A stretch of DNA of 64,000 bases from Clusia tigrina (Eukaryota; Arthropoda; Insecta; Diptera; Clusiidae), in the NCBI GenBank assembly GCA_920105625.2, contig OV050032.1, positions 90,380,542 through 90,444,541 on the forward strand, written 5' to 3'. The notes beneath the pieces were generated by a model that did no database searches, was not told the DNA's origin, and was given only the letters and a program-made list of their open reading frames with translations. Below, piece after piece: positions 38,077 through 49,829 of this stretch; the stretch's first letter is position 1, and the number at the start of each line of letters is the position of its first letter. A program made the translations under genes and the position numbers.

Positions 38077-41050
38077 CTTCAAATGGCCCTAACTTCCATA
38101 CGGTACGTCCTACACCTATCAAAGTTTGCAACATACAAATGCTTGTAAGTTTTTACTGGAGCGTCATAAAACCTTGAAATTTTGTAACAATAAAGTACTC
38201 GAGCCTCTGGTCAATCTAAACTATCGCTCAAAGCTATGCTATACTTGAGTCCCAAATCAAACACTGAGAAACTTCAAATGGCCCTAACTTCTATACGGTA
38301 CGTCCTACACCTATCAAACTTTGCAACATACAAATGCTTGTAAGTTTTTACTGGAGCGTCATAAAACCTTGAAATTTTGTAACTATAAAGTACTCGAGCC
38401 TCTTGCCAATTTAAGCTATCGCTCAAAGCTATGCTACCCTTGAGTCCCAAATCAAACACTGAGAAAACTTCAAATGGCCCTAACTTCTATACGGTACGTC
38501 CTACACCTATCAAAGTTTGCAATATACAAATGCTTGTAACTTTTTACTGGAGCGTCAGAAAACCTTGAAATTTTGTAACAATAAAGTACTCGAGCCTCTT
38601 GCCAATTTAATCTATCGCTCAAAGCTATGCTACCCTTGAGTCCCAAATCAAACACTGAGAAAACTTCAAATGGCCCTAACTTCCATACGGTACGTCCTAC
38701 ACCTATCAAAGTTTGCAACATACAAATGCTTGTAAGTTTTTACTGGAGCGTCATAAAACCTTGAAATTTTGTAACAATAAAGTACTCGAGCCTCTTGTCA
38801 ATCTAATCTATCGCTCAAAGCTATGCTACACTTGAGTCCCAAATCAAACACTGAGAAACTTCAAATGGCCCTAACTTCTATACGGTACGTCCTACACCTA
38901 TCAAACTTTGCAACATACAAATGCTTGTAAGTTTTTACTGGAGCGTCATAAAACCTTGAAATTTTGTAACAATAAATTACTCGAGCCTCTTGTCTATTTA
39001 ATCTATCGCTCAAAGCTATGCTACCCTTGAGTCCCAAATCAAACACTGATAAGACTTCAAATGGCCCTAACTTCTATACGGTACGTCCTACACCTATCAA
39101 AGTTTGCAACATACATATGCTTGTAAGTTTTTACTGGAGCGTCATAAAACCTTGAAATTTTTTAACAATAAAGTACTCGAGCCTCTTGCCAATCTAATCT
39201 ATCGCTCAAAACTATGCTACCCTTGAGTCCCAAATCAAACACTGAGAAAACTTCAACTGGCCCTAACTTGTATACGGTACGTCCTACACCTATCAAAGTT
39301 TGCAACATACAAATGCTTGTAACTTTTTACTGGAGCGTCATAAAACCTTGAAATTTTGTAACTATAAATTACTCGAGCCTCTTGTCTATTTAAGCTATCG
39401 CTCAAAGCTATCCTACCCTTGAGTCCCAAATCAAACACTGATAAAACTTCAAATGGCCCTAACTTCTATACGGTACGTCCTACACCTATCAAAGTTTGCA
39501 ACATACAAATGCGTGTAAGTTTTTACTGGAGCGTCATAAAACCTTGAAATTTTGTAACTATAAAGTACTCGAGCCTCTTGTCTATTTAAGCTATCGCTCA
39601 AAGCTATGCTACCCTTGAGTCCCAAATCAAACACTGAGAAAAGTTCAAATGGCCCTAACTTGTATACGGTACGTCCTACACCTATCAAAGTTTGCAACAT
39701 ACAAATGCTTGTAACTTTTTACTGGAGCGTCATAAAACCTTGAAATTTTGTAACAAATTACTCGAGCCTCTTGCGAATCTAATCTATCGCTCAAAGCCAT
39801 GCTACCCTTGACTCCCAAATCAAACACTGAGAAAACTTCAAATGGCCCTAACTTCTATACAGTACGTCCTACACCTATCAAAGTTTGCAACATACAAATG
39901 CTTGTAAGTTTTTACTGGAGCGTCATAAAACCTTGAAATTTTGTAACTATAAATTACTCGAGCCTCTTGTCTATTTAAGCTATCGCTCAAAGCTATTCTA
40001 CCCTTGAGTCCCAAATCAAAAACTGAGAAAACTTCAAATGGCCCTAACTTCTATACGGTACGTCCTACACCTATCAAAGTTTGCAACATACAACTGCTTG
40101 TAACTTTTTACTGGAGCGTCATAAAACCTTGAAATTTTGTAACAATAAATTACTCGAGCCTCTTGTCTATTTAAGCTATCGCTCAAAGCTAAGCTGCCCT
40201 TGAGTCCCAAATCAAACACTGAGAAAACTTCAAATGGCCCTAACTTCTATACGGTACGTCCTACACCTATCAAAGTTTGCAACATACAAATGCTTGTAAG
40301 TTTTTACTGGAGCGTCATACAAGCTTGAAATTTTGTAACTATAAATTACTCGAGCCTCTTGTCTATTTAAGCTATCGCTCAAAGCTATGCTACCTTTGAG
40401 TCCCAAATCAAACATTGAGAAAACTTCAAATGGCCCTAACTTCTATACGGTACGTCCTACACCTATCAAAGTTTGCAACATACAAATGCTTGTACCTTTT
40501 TACTGGAGCGTCATAAAACCTTGTAATTTTGTAACCATAAAGTACTCGAGCCTCTTGTCTATTTAAGCTATCGCTCAAAGCTATGCTACCCTTGAGTCCC
40601 AAATCAAACACTGAGAAAACTTCAAATGGCCTTAACTTCTATACGGTACGTCCTACACCTATCAAAGTTTGCAACATACAAAAGCTTGTAAGTTTTTACT
40701 GGAGCGTCATAAAACATTGTAATTTTGTAACAATAAAGTACACGAGCCTCTTGCCAATCTAATCTATCGCTCAAAGCTATGCTACCCTTGAGTCCCAAAT
40801 CAAACACTGATAAAACTTCAAATGGCCCTAACTTCTATACGGTACGTCCTACACCTATCAAAGTTTGCAATATACAAATGATTGTAACTTTTTACTGGAG
40901 CGTCATAAAACCTTGAAATTTTGTAACAATAAAGTACTCGAGCCTCTTGCTAATCTAATCTATCGCTCAAAGCTATGCTACCCTTGAGTCCCAAATCAAA
41001 CACTGAGAAAACTTCAAATGGCCCTAACTTCTATACGGTACGTCCTACAC
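38077..41050 (+). repeat. 16-monomer HOR, copy B (3131 bp)
   Basis: This copy is near-identical to copy A. Differences I can see include 'attttttaac' near 39155 and 'cttcaactggccc' near 39253. It ends in the unit at 41012, which has 'agtttccaacatac' and 'acccatgagtcc'. That subtype recurs at 44147 and 45127. Confidence 0.9.
39643..39835 (+). repeat. 193-bp monomer with 3-bp deletion, second copy
   Basis: It carries the same 3-bp loss as the unit at 36512 and the same 'cttgcgaatcta' variant. Confidence 0.93.
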
Positions 41051-41207
41051 CTATCAAAGTTTCCAACATACAAATGCTTGTAACTTTTTACTGGAGCGTC
41101 ATAAAACCTTGAAATTTTGTAACAATAAAGTACTCGAGCCTCTTGTCAATTTAATCTATCGCTCAAAGCTATGCTACCCATGAGTCCCAAATCAAACACT
41201 GAGAAAA

Positions 41208-44200
41208 CTTCAAATGGTCCTAACTTGTATACGGTACTTCCTACACCTATCAAAGTTTGCAACATACAAATGCTTGTAACTTTTTACTGGAGCGTCATAA
41301 AACCTTGAAATTTTGTAACAATAAATTACTCGAGCCTCTTGCCAATCTAATCTATCGCTCAAAGCTATGCTACCCTTGAGTCCCAACTCTAACACTGAGA
41401 AAACTTCAAATGGCCCTTACTTCTATACGGTACGTCCTACACCTATCAAAGTTTGCAACATACAAATGCTTGTAACTTTTTACTGGAGCGTCATAAAACC
41501 TTGAAATTTTGTAACTATAAAGTACTCGAGCCTCTTGCCAATTTAAGCTATCGCTCAAAGCTATGCTACCCTTGAGTCCCAAATCAAACACTGAGAAAAC
41601 TTCAAATGGCCCTAACTTCTATACGGTACGTCCTACACCTATCAAAGTTTGCAATATACAAATGCTTGTAACTTTTTACTGGAGCGTCAGAAAATCTTGA
41701 AATTTTGTAACAATAAAGTACTCGAGCCTCTTGCCAATTTAATCTATCGCTCAAAGCTATGCTACCCTTGAGTCCCAAATCAAACACTGAGAAAACTTCA
41801 AATGGCCCTAACTTCCATACGGTACGTCCTACACCTATCAAAGTTTGCAACATACAAATGCTTGTAAGTTTTTACTGGAGCGTCATAAAACCTTGAAATT
41901 TTGTAACAATAAAGTACTCGAGCCTCTTGTCAATCTAATCTATCGCTCAAAGCTATGCTACACTTGAGTCCCAAATCAAACACTGAGAAACTTCAAATGG
42001 CCCTAACTTCTATACGGTACGTCCTACACCTATCAAACTTTGCAACATACAAATGCTTGTAAGTTTTTACTGGAGCGTCATAAAACCTTGAAATTTTGTA
42101 ACAATAAATTACTCGAGCCTCTTGTCTATTTAAGCTATCGCTCAAAGCTATGCTACCCTTGAGTCCCAAATCAAACACTGATAAGACTTCAAATGGCCCT
42201 AACTTCTATACGGTACGTCCTACACCTATCAAAGTTTGCAACATACATGTGCTTGTAAGTTTTTACTGGAGCGTCATAAAACCTTGAAATTTTGTAACAA
42301 TAAAGTACTCGAGCCTCTTGCCAATCTAATCTATCGTTCAAAGCTATGCTACCCTTGAGTCCCAAATCAAACACTGAGAAAACTTCAAATGGCCCTAACT
42401 TGTATACGGTCCGTCCTACACCTATCAAAGTTTGCAACATACAAATGCTTGTAACTTTTTACTGGTGCGTCATAAAACCTTGAAATTTTGTAACTATAAA
42501 TTACTCGAGCCTCTTGTCTATTTAAGCTATCGCTCAAAGCTATCCTACCCTTGAGTCCCAAATCAAACACTGATAAAACTTCAAATGGCCCTAACTTCTA
42601 TACGGTACGTCCTACACCTATCAAAGTTTGCAACATACAAATGCGTGTAAGTTTTTACTGGAGCGTCATAAAACCTTGAAATTTTGTAACTATAAAGTAC
42701 TCGAGCCTCTTGTCTATTTAAGCTATCGCTCAAAGCTATGCTACCCTTGAGTCCCAAATCAGACACTGATAAAACTTCAAATGGCCCTAACTTGTATACG
42801 GTACGTCCTACACCTATCAAAGTTTGCAACATACAAATGCTTGTAACTTTTTACTGGAGCGTCATAAAACCTTGAAATTTTGTAACAATAAATTACTCGA
42901 GCCTCTTGCCAATCTAATCTATCGCTCAAAGCCATGCTACCCTTGACTCCCAAATCAAACACTGAGAAAACTTCAAATGGCCCTAACTTCTATACAGTAC
43001 GTCCTACACCTATCAAAGTTTGCAACATACAAATGCTTGTAAGTTTTTACTGGAGCGTCATAAAACCTTGAAATTTTGTAACTATAAACTACTCGAGCCT
43101 CTTGTCTATTTAAGCTATCGCTCAAAGCTATTCTACCCTTGAGTCCCAAATCAAAAACTGAGAAAACTTCAAATGGCCCTAACTTCTATACGGTACGTCC
43201 TACACCTATCAATGTTTGCAACATACAACTGCTTGTAACTTTTTACTGGAGCGTCATAAAACCTTGAAATTTTGTAACAATAAATTACTCGAGCCTCTTG
43301 TCTATTTAAGCTATCGCTCAAAGCTAAGCTGCCCTTGAGTCCCAAATCAAACACTGAGAAAACTTCAAATGGCCCTAACTTCTATACGGTACGTCCTACA
43401 CCTATCAAAGTTTGCAACATACAAATGCTTGTAAGTTTTTACTGGAGCGTCATAAAAGCTTGAAATTTTGTAACTATAAATTACTCGAGCCTCTTGTCTA
43501 TTTAAGCTATCGCTCAAAGCTATGCTACCTTTGAGTCCCAAATCAAACACTGAGAAAACTTCAAATGGCCCTAACTTCTATACGGTACGTCCTACACCTA
43601 TCAAAGTTTGCAACATACAAATGCTTGTACCTTTTTACTGGAGCGTCATAAAACCTTGTAATTTTGTAACAATAAAGTACTCGAGCCTCTTGTCTATTTA
43701 AGCTATCGCTCAAAGCTATGCTACCCTTGAGTCCCAAATCAAACACTGAGAAAACTTCAAATGGCCTTAACTTCTATACGGTACGTCCTACACCTATCAA
43801 AGTTTGCAACATACAAAAGCTTGTAAGTTTTTACTGGAGCGTCATAAAACATTGTAATTTTGTAACAATAAAGTACTCGAGCCTCTTGCCAATCTAATCT
43901 ATCGCTCAAAGCTATGCTACCCTTGAGTCCCAAATCAAACACTGATAAAACTTCAAATGGCCCTAACTTCTATACGGTACGTCCTACACCTATCAAAGTT
44001 TGCAATATACAAATGCTTGTAACTTTTTACTGGAGCGTCATAAAACCTTGAAATTTTGTAACAATAAAGTACTCGAGCCTCTTGCTAATCTAATCTATCA
44101 CTCAAAGCTATGCTACCCTTGAGTCCCAAATCAAACACTGAGAAAACTTCAAATGGCCCTAACTTCTATACGGTACGTCCTACACCTATCAAAGTTTCCA

Positions 44201-44342
44201 ACATACAAATGCTTGTAACTTTTTACTGGAGCGTCATAAAACCTTGAAATTTTGTAACAATAAAGTACTCGAGCCTCTTGTCAATTTAATCTATCGCTCA
44301 AAGCTATGCTACCCATGAGTCCCAAATCAAACACTGAGAAAA
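41208..44342 (+). repeat. 16-monomer HOR, copy C (about 3135 bp)
   Basis: It begins with the 'ggtcctaac ... cccaactctaac' module (41208, 41404, 41600, 41796, 41991) and continues with 42187, 42383, 42579 and so on. These match 39055, 39251 and 39447 at 3132 bp, or 3135 bp past the 193-bp unit. It lacks the private markers of copies A and B, so it is an outgroup to them. It ends with 44147, the 'agtttccaac' subtype seen at 41012. Confidence 0.87.
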
Positions 44343-44930
44343 CTTCAAATGGCCCTAACTTCTATACGGTACGTCCTACACCTATCAAAGTTTGCAACAT
44401 ACAAATGCTTGTAACTTTTTACTGGAGCGTCATAAAACCTTGAAATTTTGTAACTATAAATTACTCGAGCCTCTTGTCAATTAAAGCTATCGCTCAAAGC
44501 TATGCTACCCTTGAGTCCCAAATCAAACACTGATAAAACTTCAAATGGCCCTAACTTCTATACGGTACGTCCTACACCTATCAAAGTTTGCAATATACAA
44601 ATGCTTGTAACTTTTTACTGGAGCGTCATAAAACCTTGTAATTTTGTAACAATAAAGTACTCGAGCCTCTTGTCTATTTAAGCTATCGCTCAAAGCTATG
44701 CTACCCTTGAGTCCCAAATCAAACACTGAGAAAACTTCAAATGGCCCTAGCTTCTATACGGTACGTCCTACACCTATCAAAGTTTGCAACATACAAATGC
44801 TTTTAACTTTTTACTGGAGCGTCACAAAACCTTGAAATTTTGTAACTATAAACTACTCGAGCCTCTTGTCTATTTAAGCTATCGCTCAAAGCTATGCTAC
44901 CCTTGAGTCCCAAATCAAACACTGATAAAA
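43951..44930 (+). repeat. 5-monomer HOR, copy 1 (980 bp)
   Basis: Units 43951, 44147, 44343, 44539 and 44735 each have a counterpart exactly 980 bp downstream. Ordered markers are 'ttgctaatct'; 'agtttccaac' with 'acccatgag'; 'ttgtcaattaaagct'; 'gcaatatac' with 'ccttgtaattttg'; and 'ccctagcttc' with 'gcttttaac' and 'ataaactactcg'. The tcaattaaagct subtype first appears here and is common from here to the right edge. Confidence 0.9.
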
Positions 44931-46040
44931 CTTCAAATGGCCCTAACTTCTATACGGTACGTCCTACACCTATCAAAGTTTGCAATATACAAATGCTTGT
45001 AACTTTTTACTGGAGCGTCATAAAACCTTGAAATTTTGTAACAATAAAGTACTCGAGCCTCTTGCTAATCTTATCTATCGCTTAAAGCTATGCTACCCTT
45101 GAGTCCCAAATCAAACACTGAGAAAACTTCAAATGGCCCTAACTTCTATACGGTACGTCCTACACCTATCAAAGTTTCCAACATACAAATGCTTGTAACT
45201 TTTTACTGGAGCGTCATAAAACCTTGAAATTTTGTAACAATAAAGTACTCGAGCCTCTTGTCAATTTAATCTATCGCTCAAAGCTATGCTACCCATGAGT
45301 CCCAAATCAAACACTGAGAAAACTTCAAATGGCCCTAACTTCTATACGGTACGTCCTACACCTATCAAAGTTTGCAACATACAAATGCTTGTAACTTTTT
45401 ACTGGAGCGTCATAAAACCTTGAAATTTTGTATCTATAAATTACTCGAGCCTCTTGTCAATTAAAGCTATCGCTCAAAGCTATGCTACCCTTGAGTCCCA
45501 AATCAAACACTGATAAAACTTCAAATGGCCCTAACTTCTATACGGTACGTCCTACACCTATCAAAGTTGGCAATATACAAATGCTTGTAACTTTTTACTG
45601 GAGCGTCATAAAACCTTGTAATTTTGTAACAATAAAGTACTCGAGCCTCTTGTCTATTTAAGCTATCGCTCAAAGCTATGCTACCCTTGAGTCCCAAATC
45701 AAACACTGAGAAAACTTCAAATGGCCCTAGCTTCTATACGGTACGTCCTACAGCTATCAAAGTTTGCAACATACAAATGCTTTTAACTTTTTACTGGAGC
45801 GTCACAAAACTTTGAAATTTTGTAACTATAAACTACTCGAGCCTCTTGTCTATTTAAGCTATCGCTCAAAGCTATGCTACCCTTGAGTCCCAAATCAAAC
45901 ACTGATAAAACTTCAAATGGCCCTAACTTCTATACGGTACGTCCTACACCTATCAAAGTTTGCAATATACAAATGCTTGTAACTTTTTACTGGAGCGTGA
46001 TAAAACCTTGAAATTTTTTAACAATAAAGTACTCGAGCCT
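44931..46040 (+). repeat. 5-monomer HOR, copy 2 (980 bp)
   Basis: This is the partner of 43951-44930. Private changes include 'atcttatctatcgctt' near 45068, 'gtatctataaat' near 45430, 'agttggcaatatac' near 45566 and 'tacagctatc' near 45749. The match continues into the front of the unit at 45911, then is lost. Confidence 0.9.
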
Positions 46041-46106
46041 CTTGTCTATTTAAGTTATCGCTCAAAGCTATGCTACCCTTGAGTCCCAAATCAAACACTG
46101 AGAAAA

Positions 46107-46301
46107 CTTCAAATGGCCCTAACTTCTATACGGTACGTCCTACACCTATCAAAGTTTGCAATATACAAATGCTTGTAATTTTTACTGGAGCGTCATAGAA
46201 CTTTGAAATTTTGTAACAATAAAGTACTCGAGCCTCTTGTCAATTAAAGCTATCGCTCAAAGCTATGCTACCCTTGACTCCCAAATCAAACACCGAGAAA
46301 A
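46107..46301 (+). repeat. 195-bp monomer with private 1-bp deletion
   Basis: The unit has 'cttgtaatttttactgg', one base shorter than 'cttgtaactttttactgg'. No other copy has this deletion, and it is the last length change in the window. From 46302 to 63942 all 90 units are exactly 196 bp. Confidence 0.88.
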
Positions 46302-46814
46302 CTTCAAATGGCCCTAACTTCTATACGGTACGTCCTACACCTATCAAAGTTTGCCATATACAAATGCTTGTATTTTTTTACTGGAGCGTCATAAAACCTT
46401 GAAATTTTGTAACTATAAAGTACTCGAGCCTCTTGTCTATTTAAGCTATCGCTCAAAGCTATGCTACCCTTGAGTCCCAAATCAGATACTGATAAAACTT
46501 CAAATGGCCCTAACTTATATACGGTACGTCCTACACCTATCAAAGTTTGCAACATACAAATGCTTGTAACTTTTTACTGGAGCGTCATAAAACCTTGAAA
46601 TTTTGTAACAATAAATTACTCGAGCCTCTTGCCAATCTAATCTATCGCTCAAAGCTATGCTACCCTTGAGTCCCAAATCAAACACTGAGAAAACTTCAAA
46701 TGGCCCTAACTTCTATACGGTACGTCCTACACCTATCAAAGTTTGCAACATACAAATGCTTGTAAGTTTTTACTGGAGCGTCATAAAACCTTGAAATTTT
46801 GTAACTATAAATTA

Positions 46815-46820
46815 CTCGAG
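46815..46820. other. Recurrent ctcgag (XhoI) palindrome, about once per monomer
   Basis: The palindrome sits at unit positions 122-127 in almost every monomer and is shown here in the reference unit. Digestion with XhoI should give a 196-bp ladder. It is lost in a few units, such as 6547 (actcgcg), 9681 (attcgag), those with 'tactcaagcc' near 19395, 24292 and 29973, and those with 'gtacacgag' near 37607 and 40738. Units at 54730, 57866, 60806 and 62374 have a second ctcgag from 'ttactcgagcgtc'. Confidence 0.9.
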
Positions 46821-46843
46821 CCTCTTGTCTATTTAAGCTATCG

Positions 46844-46866
46844 CTCAAAGCTATGCTACCCTTGAG
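46844..46866. other. Short conserved dyad ctcaa ... ttgag in the monomer
   Basis: A 5-bp inverted repeat (ctcaa/ttgag) with a 13-nt spacer lies at unit positions 151-173. It is kept in most units, but 'acccatgag', 'cttaaag' and 'cccttaag' variants break it. A stem this short may have no function. Confidence 0.4.
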
Positions 46867-48457
46867 TCCCAAATCAAACACTGAGAAAACTTCAAATGGC
46901 CCTAACTTCTATACGGTACGTCCTACACCTATCAAAGTTTGCAACATACAAATGCTTGTAACTTTTTACTGGAGCGTCATAAAACTTTGAAATTTTGTAA
47001 CAATAAAGTATTCGAGCCTCTTGTCTATTTAAGCTATCGCTCAAAGCTATGCTGCCCTTGAGTCCCAAATCAAACACTGATAAAACTTCAAATGGCCCTA
47101 ACTTCTATACGGTACGTCCTACACCTATCAAAGTTTGCAACATACAAATGCTTGTAAGTTTTTACTGGAGCGTCATAAAACCTTGAAATTTTGTAAATAT
47201 AAATTACTCGAGCCTCTTGTCTATTTAAGCTATCGCTCAAAGCTTAGCTACCTTTGAGTCCCAAATCAAACACAGAGAAAACTTCAAATGGCCCTAACCT
47301 CTATACGGTACGTCCTACACCTATCAAAGTTTGCAACATACAAATGCTTGTAACTTTTTACTGGAGCGTCATAAAACCTTGTAATTTTGTAACAATAAAG
47401 TACTCGAGCCTCTTGTATATTTAAGCTATCGCTCAAAGCTATGCTACCCTTGAGTCCCAAATCAAACACTGAGAAAACTTCAATTGGCCCTAACTTCTAT
47501 ACGGTACGTCCTACACCTATCAAAGTTTGCAACATACAAATGCTTGTAAGTTTTTACTGGAGCGTCATAAAACCTTGTAATTTTGTAACAATAAAGTACT
47601 CGAGCCTCTTGCCAATCTAATCTATCGCTCAAAGCTATGCTACCCTTGAGTCCCAAATCAAACACTGATAAAACTTCAAATGGCCCTAACTTCTATACGG
47701 TACGTCCTACACCTATCAAAGTTTGCAATACACAAATGCTTGTAACTTTTTACTGGAGCGTCATAAAACCTTGAAATTTTGTAACAATAAAGTACTCGAG
47801 CCTCTTGCTAATCTAATCTATCGCTCAAAGCTATGCTACCCTTGAGTCCCAAATCAAACACTGAGAAAACTTCAAATGGCCCTAACTTCTATACGGTACG
47901 TCCTACACCTATCAAAGTTTGCAACATACAAATGCTTGTAACTTTTTACTGGAGCGTCATAAAACCTTGAAATTTTGTAACAATAAAGTACTCGAGCCTC
48001 TTGTCAATTTAATTTATCGCTCAAAGCTATGCTACCCATGAGTCCCAAATCAAACACTGAGAAAACTTCAAATGGCCCCAACTTCTATATGGTACGTCCT
48101 ACACCTATCAAAGTTTGCAACATACAAATGCTTGTAACTTTTTACTGGAGCGTCATAAAACCTTGAAATTTTGTAACTATAAATTACTCGAGCCTCTTGT
48201 CAATTAAAGCTATCGCTCAAAGCTATGCTACCCTTGAGTCCCAAATCAAACACTGATAAAACTTCAAATGGCCCTAACTTCTATACGGTACGTCCTACAC
48301 CTATCAAAGTTTGCAATATACAAATGCTTGTAACTTTTTACTGGAGCGTCATAAAACCTTGTAATATTGTAACAATAAAGTACTCGAGCCTCTTGTCTAT
48401 TTAAGCTATCGCTCAAAGCTATGCTACCCTTGAGTCCCAAATCAAACACTGAGAAAA

Positions 48458-49829
48458 CTTCAAATGGCCCTAGCTTCTATACGGTACGTCCTACACCTAT
48501 CAAAGTTTGCAACATACAAAAGCTTTTAACTTTTTACTGGAGCGTCACAAAACCTTGTAATTTTGTAACAATAAAGTACTCGAGACTCTTGTATATTTAA
48601 GCTATCGCTCAAAGCTATGCTACCCTTGAGTCCCAAATCAAACACTGAGAAAACTTAAATTGGCCCTAACTTCTATACGGTACGTCCTACACCTATCAAA
48701 GTTTGCAACATACAAATGCTTGTAAGTTTTTACTGGAGCGTCATAAAACCTTGTAATTTTGTAACAATAAAGTACTCGAGCCTCTTGTCTACTTAAGCTA
48801 TCGCTCAAAGCTATGCTACCCTTGAGTCCCAAATCAAACACTGATAAAACTTCAAATGGCCCTAACTTCTATACGGTACGTCCTACACCTATCAAAGTTT
48901 GCAATATACAAATGCTTGTAACTTTTTACTGGAGCGTCACAAAACCTTGAAATTTTGTAACAATAAAGTACTCGAGCCTCTTGTCTATTTAAGCTATCGC
49001 TCAAAGCTATGCTGCCCTTGAGTCCCAAATCAAACACTGATAAAACTTCAAATGGCCCTAACTTCTATACGGTACGTCCTACACCTATCAACGTTTGCAA
49101 CATACAAATGCTTGTAAGTTTTTACTGGAGCGTCATAAAACCTTGAAAATTTGTAACTATAAATTACTCGAGCCTCTTGTCTATTTAAGCTATCGCTCAA
49201 AGCTATGCTACCTTTGAGTCCCAAATCAAACACTGAGAAAACTTCAAATGGCCCTAACTTCTATACGGTACGTAATACACCTATCAAAGTTTGCAACATA
49301 CAAATGCTTGTAACTTTTTACTGGAGCGTCATAAAACCTTGTAATTTTGTAACAATAAAGTACTCGAGCCTCTTGTATATTTAAGCTATCGCTCAAAGCT
49401 ATGCTACCCTTGAGTCCCAAATCAAACACTGAGAAAACTTCAATTGGCCCTAACTTCTATACGGTACGTCCTACACCTATCAAAGTTTGCAACATACAAA
49501 TGCTTGTAAGTTTTTACTGGAGCGTCATAAAACCTTGTAATTTTGTAACAATAAAGTACTCGAGCCTCTTGCCAATCTAATCTATCGCGCAAAGCTATGC
49601 TACCCTTGAGTCCCAAATCAAACACTGATAAAACTTCAAATGGCCCTAACTTCTATACGGTACGTCCTACACCTATCAAAGTTTGCAATATACAAATGAT
49701 TGTAACTTTTTACTGGAGCGTCATAAAACCTTGAAATTTTGTAACAATAAAGTACTCGAGCCTCTTGCTAATCTAATCTATCGCTCAAAGCTATGCTACC
49801 CATGAGTCCCAAATCAAACACTGAGAAAA
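48458..49829 (+). repeat. 7-monomer HOR, copy 1 (1372 bp)
   Basis: Seven units (48458, 48654, 48850, 49046, 49242, 49438, 49634) have counterparts exactly 1372 bp downstream. Shared rare markers are 'acaaaagcttttaac', 'gagactcttgtat', 'cttaaattggccc', 'atcaacgtttg', 'gaaaatttgtaac', 'tacgtaatacacc', 'atcgcgcaaag' and 'aaatgattg'. One short patch differs: near 48785 this copy has 'ttgtctacttaagct' where copy 2 has 'ttgccaatctaatct'. Confidence 0.92.

Larger units (their letters stand above)
46694..46889 (+). repeat. Representative 196-bp monomer (reference unit)
   Basis: This unit is close to consensus and serves as a reference. The positions that most often separate subtypes are: ct/gt/cc in 'cttctatacgg' (near unit position 20); g or a in 'tacgtcc'; 'gcaacatac' or 'gcaatatac'; 'gtaactttt' or 'gtaagtttt'; 'gtcataaaac', 'gtcagaaaac' or 'gtcacaaaac'; 'aacaataaa' or 'aactataaa'; 'agtactcg' or 'attactcg'; the block after 'cctcttg' (ccaatctaatct, tctatttaagct, tcaatctaatct or tcaattaaagct); and 'actgagaaaa' or 'actgataaaa'. 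Combinations of these variants define the subtypes used below to follow HOR order. Confidence 0.95.
46302..48457 (+). repeat. Irregular satellite stretch with scattered HOR fragments
   Basis: There are eleven units. The one at 46302 is unusual ('gccatatac', 'gtatttttttac'). Units 47282 and 47478 match 49242 and 49438 (10 monomers), sharing 'ttgtatatttaag' and 'cttcaattggccc'. Units 47674, 47870, 48066 and 48262 resemble the 5-monomer module of 43951-44735, with private changes such as 'ccccaacttctatatgg' near 48075. No long tandem copy is present. Confidence 0.78.

Noticed and set aside
36512..39835. Independent origin of the two 3-bp deletions
   Set aside because: Both sit in 16-mer copies that also share several other private variants exactly 3131 bp apart, so one deletion followed by duplication is the simpler account.
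46844..46866. Hairpin terminator or structured RNA from the ctcaa/ttgag dyad
   Set aside because: The stem is only 5 bp with a 13-nt loop and is broken in several subtypes. There is no associated gene or T-run at the expected place.
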